NCBI GenBank assembly: GCA_041484195.1
Contig: JBGPHC010000001.1
Location: forward strand, 62,001 to 126,000
Length of the DNA: 64,000 nt
Reading direction: 5' to 3'
DNA from: PSRI01 sp041484195
GTDB lineage: Bacteria > Bacteroidota > Bacteroidia > Chitinophagales > Chitinophagaceae
Position numbers and translations under genes: made by a program. Of the stretch, positions 62,869 to 64,000 are shown piece by piece. The notes under the pieces were generated by a model. That model saw nothing but the letters and a program-made list of their open reading frames with translations, ran no database searches and had not been told where the DNA came from. Each line of letters opens with the position of its first letter. The stretch's first letter is position 1.

Positions 62869-62930
62869 TAACTTTGCGGTCAAATTACAACAGTTCCACT
62901 ATTATAAATGTTTGTTTAACATTATTAAAC
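62869..62930 (+). promoter_or_regulatory. Candidate promoter and operator of the isocitrate dehydrogenase gene
   Basis: TAACTTTG (62869-62876) is an exact -7 box; the -33 region has no clear TTG. Downstream, GTTTAA-CATTA-TTAAAC (62914-62930) is a perfect 6-bp palindrome with a 5-base spacer, ending 10 bases before the ATG. A protein bound here would block transcription or initiation. Confidence 0.45.
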
Positions 62931-62940
62931 CCATTCAAAT

Positions 62941-64000
62941 ATGAAAATAGCTGTTGCCAAGGGGGATGGCATTGGCCCGGAGATCATGGACGCGGTCTTG
63001 AAGATTTTCGGGGCCAACAAACTGGCTCTCGAATACGAATTCGTTGAAATGGGGAAATGGGTATTTGACAAGGGATTTTCCGATGGGATGACTCCTGAAT
63101 CAAAGATTACTATTGAAACACTTGGGATCCTTTTCAAGGGCCCTATGGAAACACCAAAGGGTAAGGGCGTGAAGAGCGTAAATGTCACGGCCCGCAAAAC
63201 ATGGAATACCTATGCGAATAAAAGGGTATTTCAAACCCTGCACGGAGTGGATACTGTATTCTCCAAGGCCGGCATTGCAATTGACATAACGGTTGTAAGG
63301 GAAAACATTGAAGACACATATGGTGGAATTGAGCATATGCTCACTCAGGATGTGGCATTAAGTCGTCGCTTCATCACCAGACCCGGAAGCCTGCAACTGA
63401 TTAAATATGCCTTCGAAATGGCAAAAAAGAAGGGTACCTGGCGGATTACCTGCGGGCATAAGGCTAATATCATGAAGATCACAGACGGTTTGTTCCTGGA
63501 TTGCTTTTATGAAGTGGCAAAAGAATACCCCGAGCTGCGTGCAGATGATGTGATCGTGGATGACCTCTGCCTGAAGCTCGTGACCAAACCCAACGAGTTC
63601 GATGTGATCGTGCTGACCAATCTCCAGGGAGATATCGTGTCGGACCTCTGCGCGGGATTGGTGGGTGGCCTGGGATTCGCTCCCAGCGCCAATATCGGCG
63701 ATCATATCTGCATATTTGAAGCTGTGCATGGAACGGCTCCCGACATTGCGGGCAAGAATATCGCCAACCCCACCGCGTTGCTGCTAAGTGGCGTATCCAT
63801 GCTGAGACATCTGGGATTCATGGAAAACGCGGCAATCATTGAAAACGCTCTTTTGTACACTTTAGAGAGTGGCGTGCATACCGGCGACTTCGGTGACAAA
63901 TCCATCGCGGCATCCAATACAACAGAATTTGCGGAATCAATCATTGCAAATTTCGGAAAGACACCTTCTTTGGGTGCCAAACCTATTTTGCCCAATATGC
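62941..64000 (+). CDS. icd: NADP-dependent isocitrate dehydrogenase, Thermus/Bacteroidota type (partial)
   Basis: Runs from ATG 62941 off the right edge; 353 residues are visible. Oxidatively decarboxylates isocitrate in the TCA cycle. The N-terminus MKIAVAKGDGIGPEIMDAV and LFKGPMETPKGKG are typical, and VRENIEDTYGGIEH carries substrate residues. LTNLQGDIVSDLCAGLVGG is the metal and substrate loop, and FEAVHGTAPDIAGKN the cofactor loop. The longer C-terminal half of this family (about 480 residues in all) lies beyond the window. Other beta-decarboxylating dehydrogenases are possible, but length and motifs favour icd. Confidence 0.88.
   Translation, partial: MKIAVAKGDGIGPEIMDAVLKIFGANKLALEYEFVEMGKWVFDKGFSDGMTPESKITIETLGILFKGPMETPKGKGVKSVNVTARKTWNTYANKRVFQTLHGVDTVFSKAGIAIDITVVRENIEDTYGGIEHMLTQDVALSRRFITRPGSLQLIKYAFEMAKKKGTWRITCGHKANIMKITDGLFLDCFYEVAKEYPELRADDVIVDDLCLKLVTKPNEFDVIVLTNLQGDIVSDLCAGLVGGLGFAPSANIGDHICIFEAVHGTAPDIAGKNIANPTALLLSGVSMLRHLGFMENAAIIENALLYTLESGVHTGDFGDKSIAASNTTEFAESIIANFGKTPSLGAKPILPNM

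Noticed and set aside
1..64000. tRNA, rRNA, CRISPR arrays, insertion sequences, prophage, or classical defence operon
   Set aside because: I looked through spacers and gene products and found no cloverleaf, spaced direct repeats, transposase, integrase, phage or restriction genes.

Overview
The window looks like a chromosome segment of a member of the Bacteroidota, most likely the order Chitinophagales (an inference from gene families; no rRNA or tRNA gene is present to confirm it). Supporting signs are a type B type-IX-secretion C-terminal domain, GldB, CreD, DUF5686 and DUF4870 families, weak or absent Shine-Dalgarno sites, and -7 promoter boxes of the form TAnnTTTG or TAnnTTCG. I see no phage, insertion sequence, CRISPR array, or rRNA. 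It is mostly a dense housekeeping region.

1-4.1 kb: ileS, an IleRS2-type isoleucyl-tRNA synthetase whose class I signature reads GIHH instead of HIGH, and the first codons of the next operon gene. A 600-base spacer follows with a possible sigma-54 promoter, a tiny ORF, a G-quadruplex motif and a stem-loop. 4.1-8.4 kb: a four-gene unit (porin, Rieske protein, imelysin, di-haem DUF1111 cytochrome) that looks like an envelope iron-acquisition cassette. 8.5-18 kb: hemJ, hemH, hemL, hemB, hemF, hemE, hemD, hemC and hemA, i.e. every step from glutamyl-tRNA to protohaem, all on the minus strand. They are followed upstream by an AraC-type regulator with a cysteine cluster (18.1-19.0 kb). Iron capture, haem synthesis and a possible sensor therefore lie side by side.

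19.3-31.8 kb: gyrB, a 68-residue protein, a large secreted lectin/PKD protein, DUF4870, mfd, a possible small RNA or leader with an orphan terminator, a ferredoxin-NADP reductase-like flavoprotein, a YdcF-family protein, glyS and a MazG-like hydrolase. 31.8-38.5 kb: a DUF5686 outer-membrane protein, then an apparently self-regulated cluster (membrane protein, winged-helix regulator, membrane protein, creD). Its two promoters carry the same palindrome over the -7 region. dgkA and a DUF1361 protein follow.

38.5-47.9 kb: a 1,126-residue pseudo-peptidase/propeller/barrel protein, a metallo-beta-lactamase-fold hydrolase, a flippase, a coiled-coil secreted protein, an MbnH/MbnP-like pair (probable copper handling), arfB and dtd. 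48.1-53 kb: moxR, DUF58, a BatD-like protein, batA, rsgA. 53-64 kb: two small genes, including a 53-residue lipoprotein, a gamma-class carbonic anhydrase-like protein, a class III aminotransferase, a lipoprotein, nadE, gldB, two tandem front-end fatty acid desaturases, apaG and the start of an isocitrate dehydrogenase gene that runs off the right edge.
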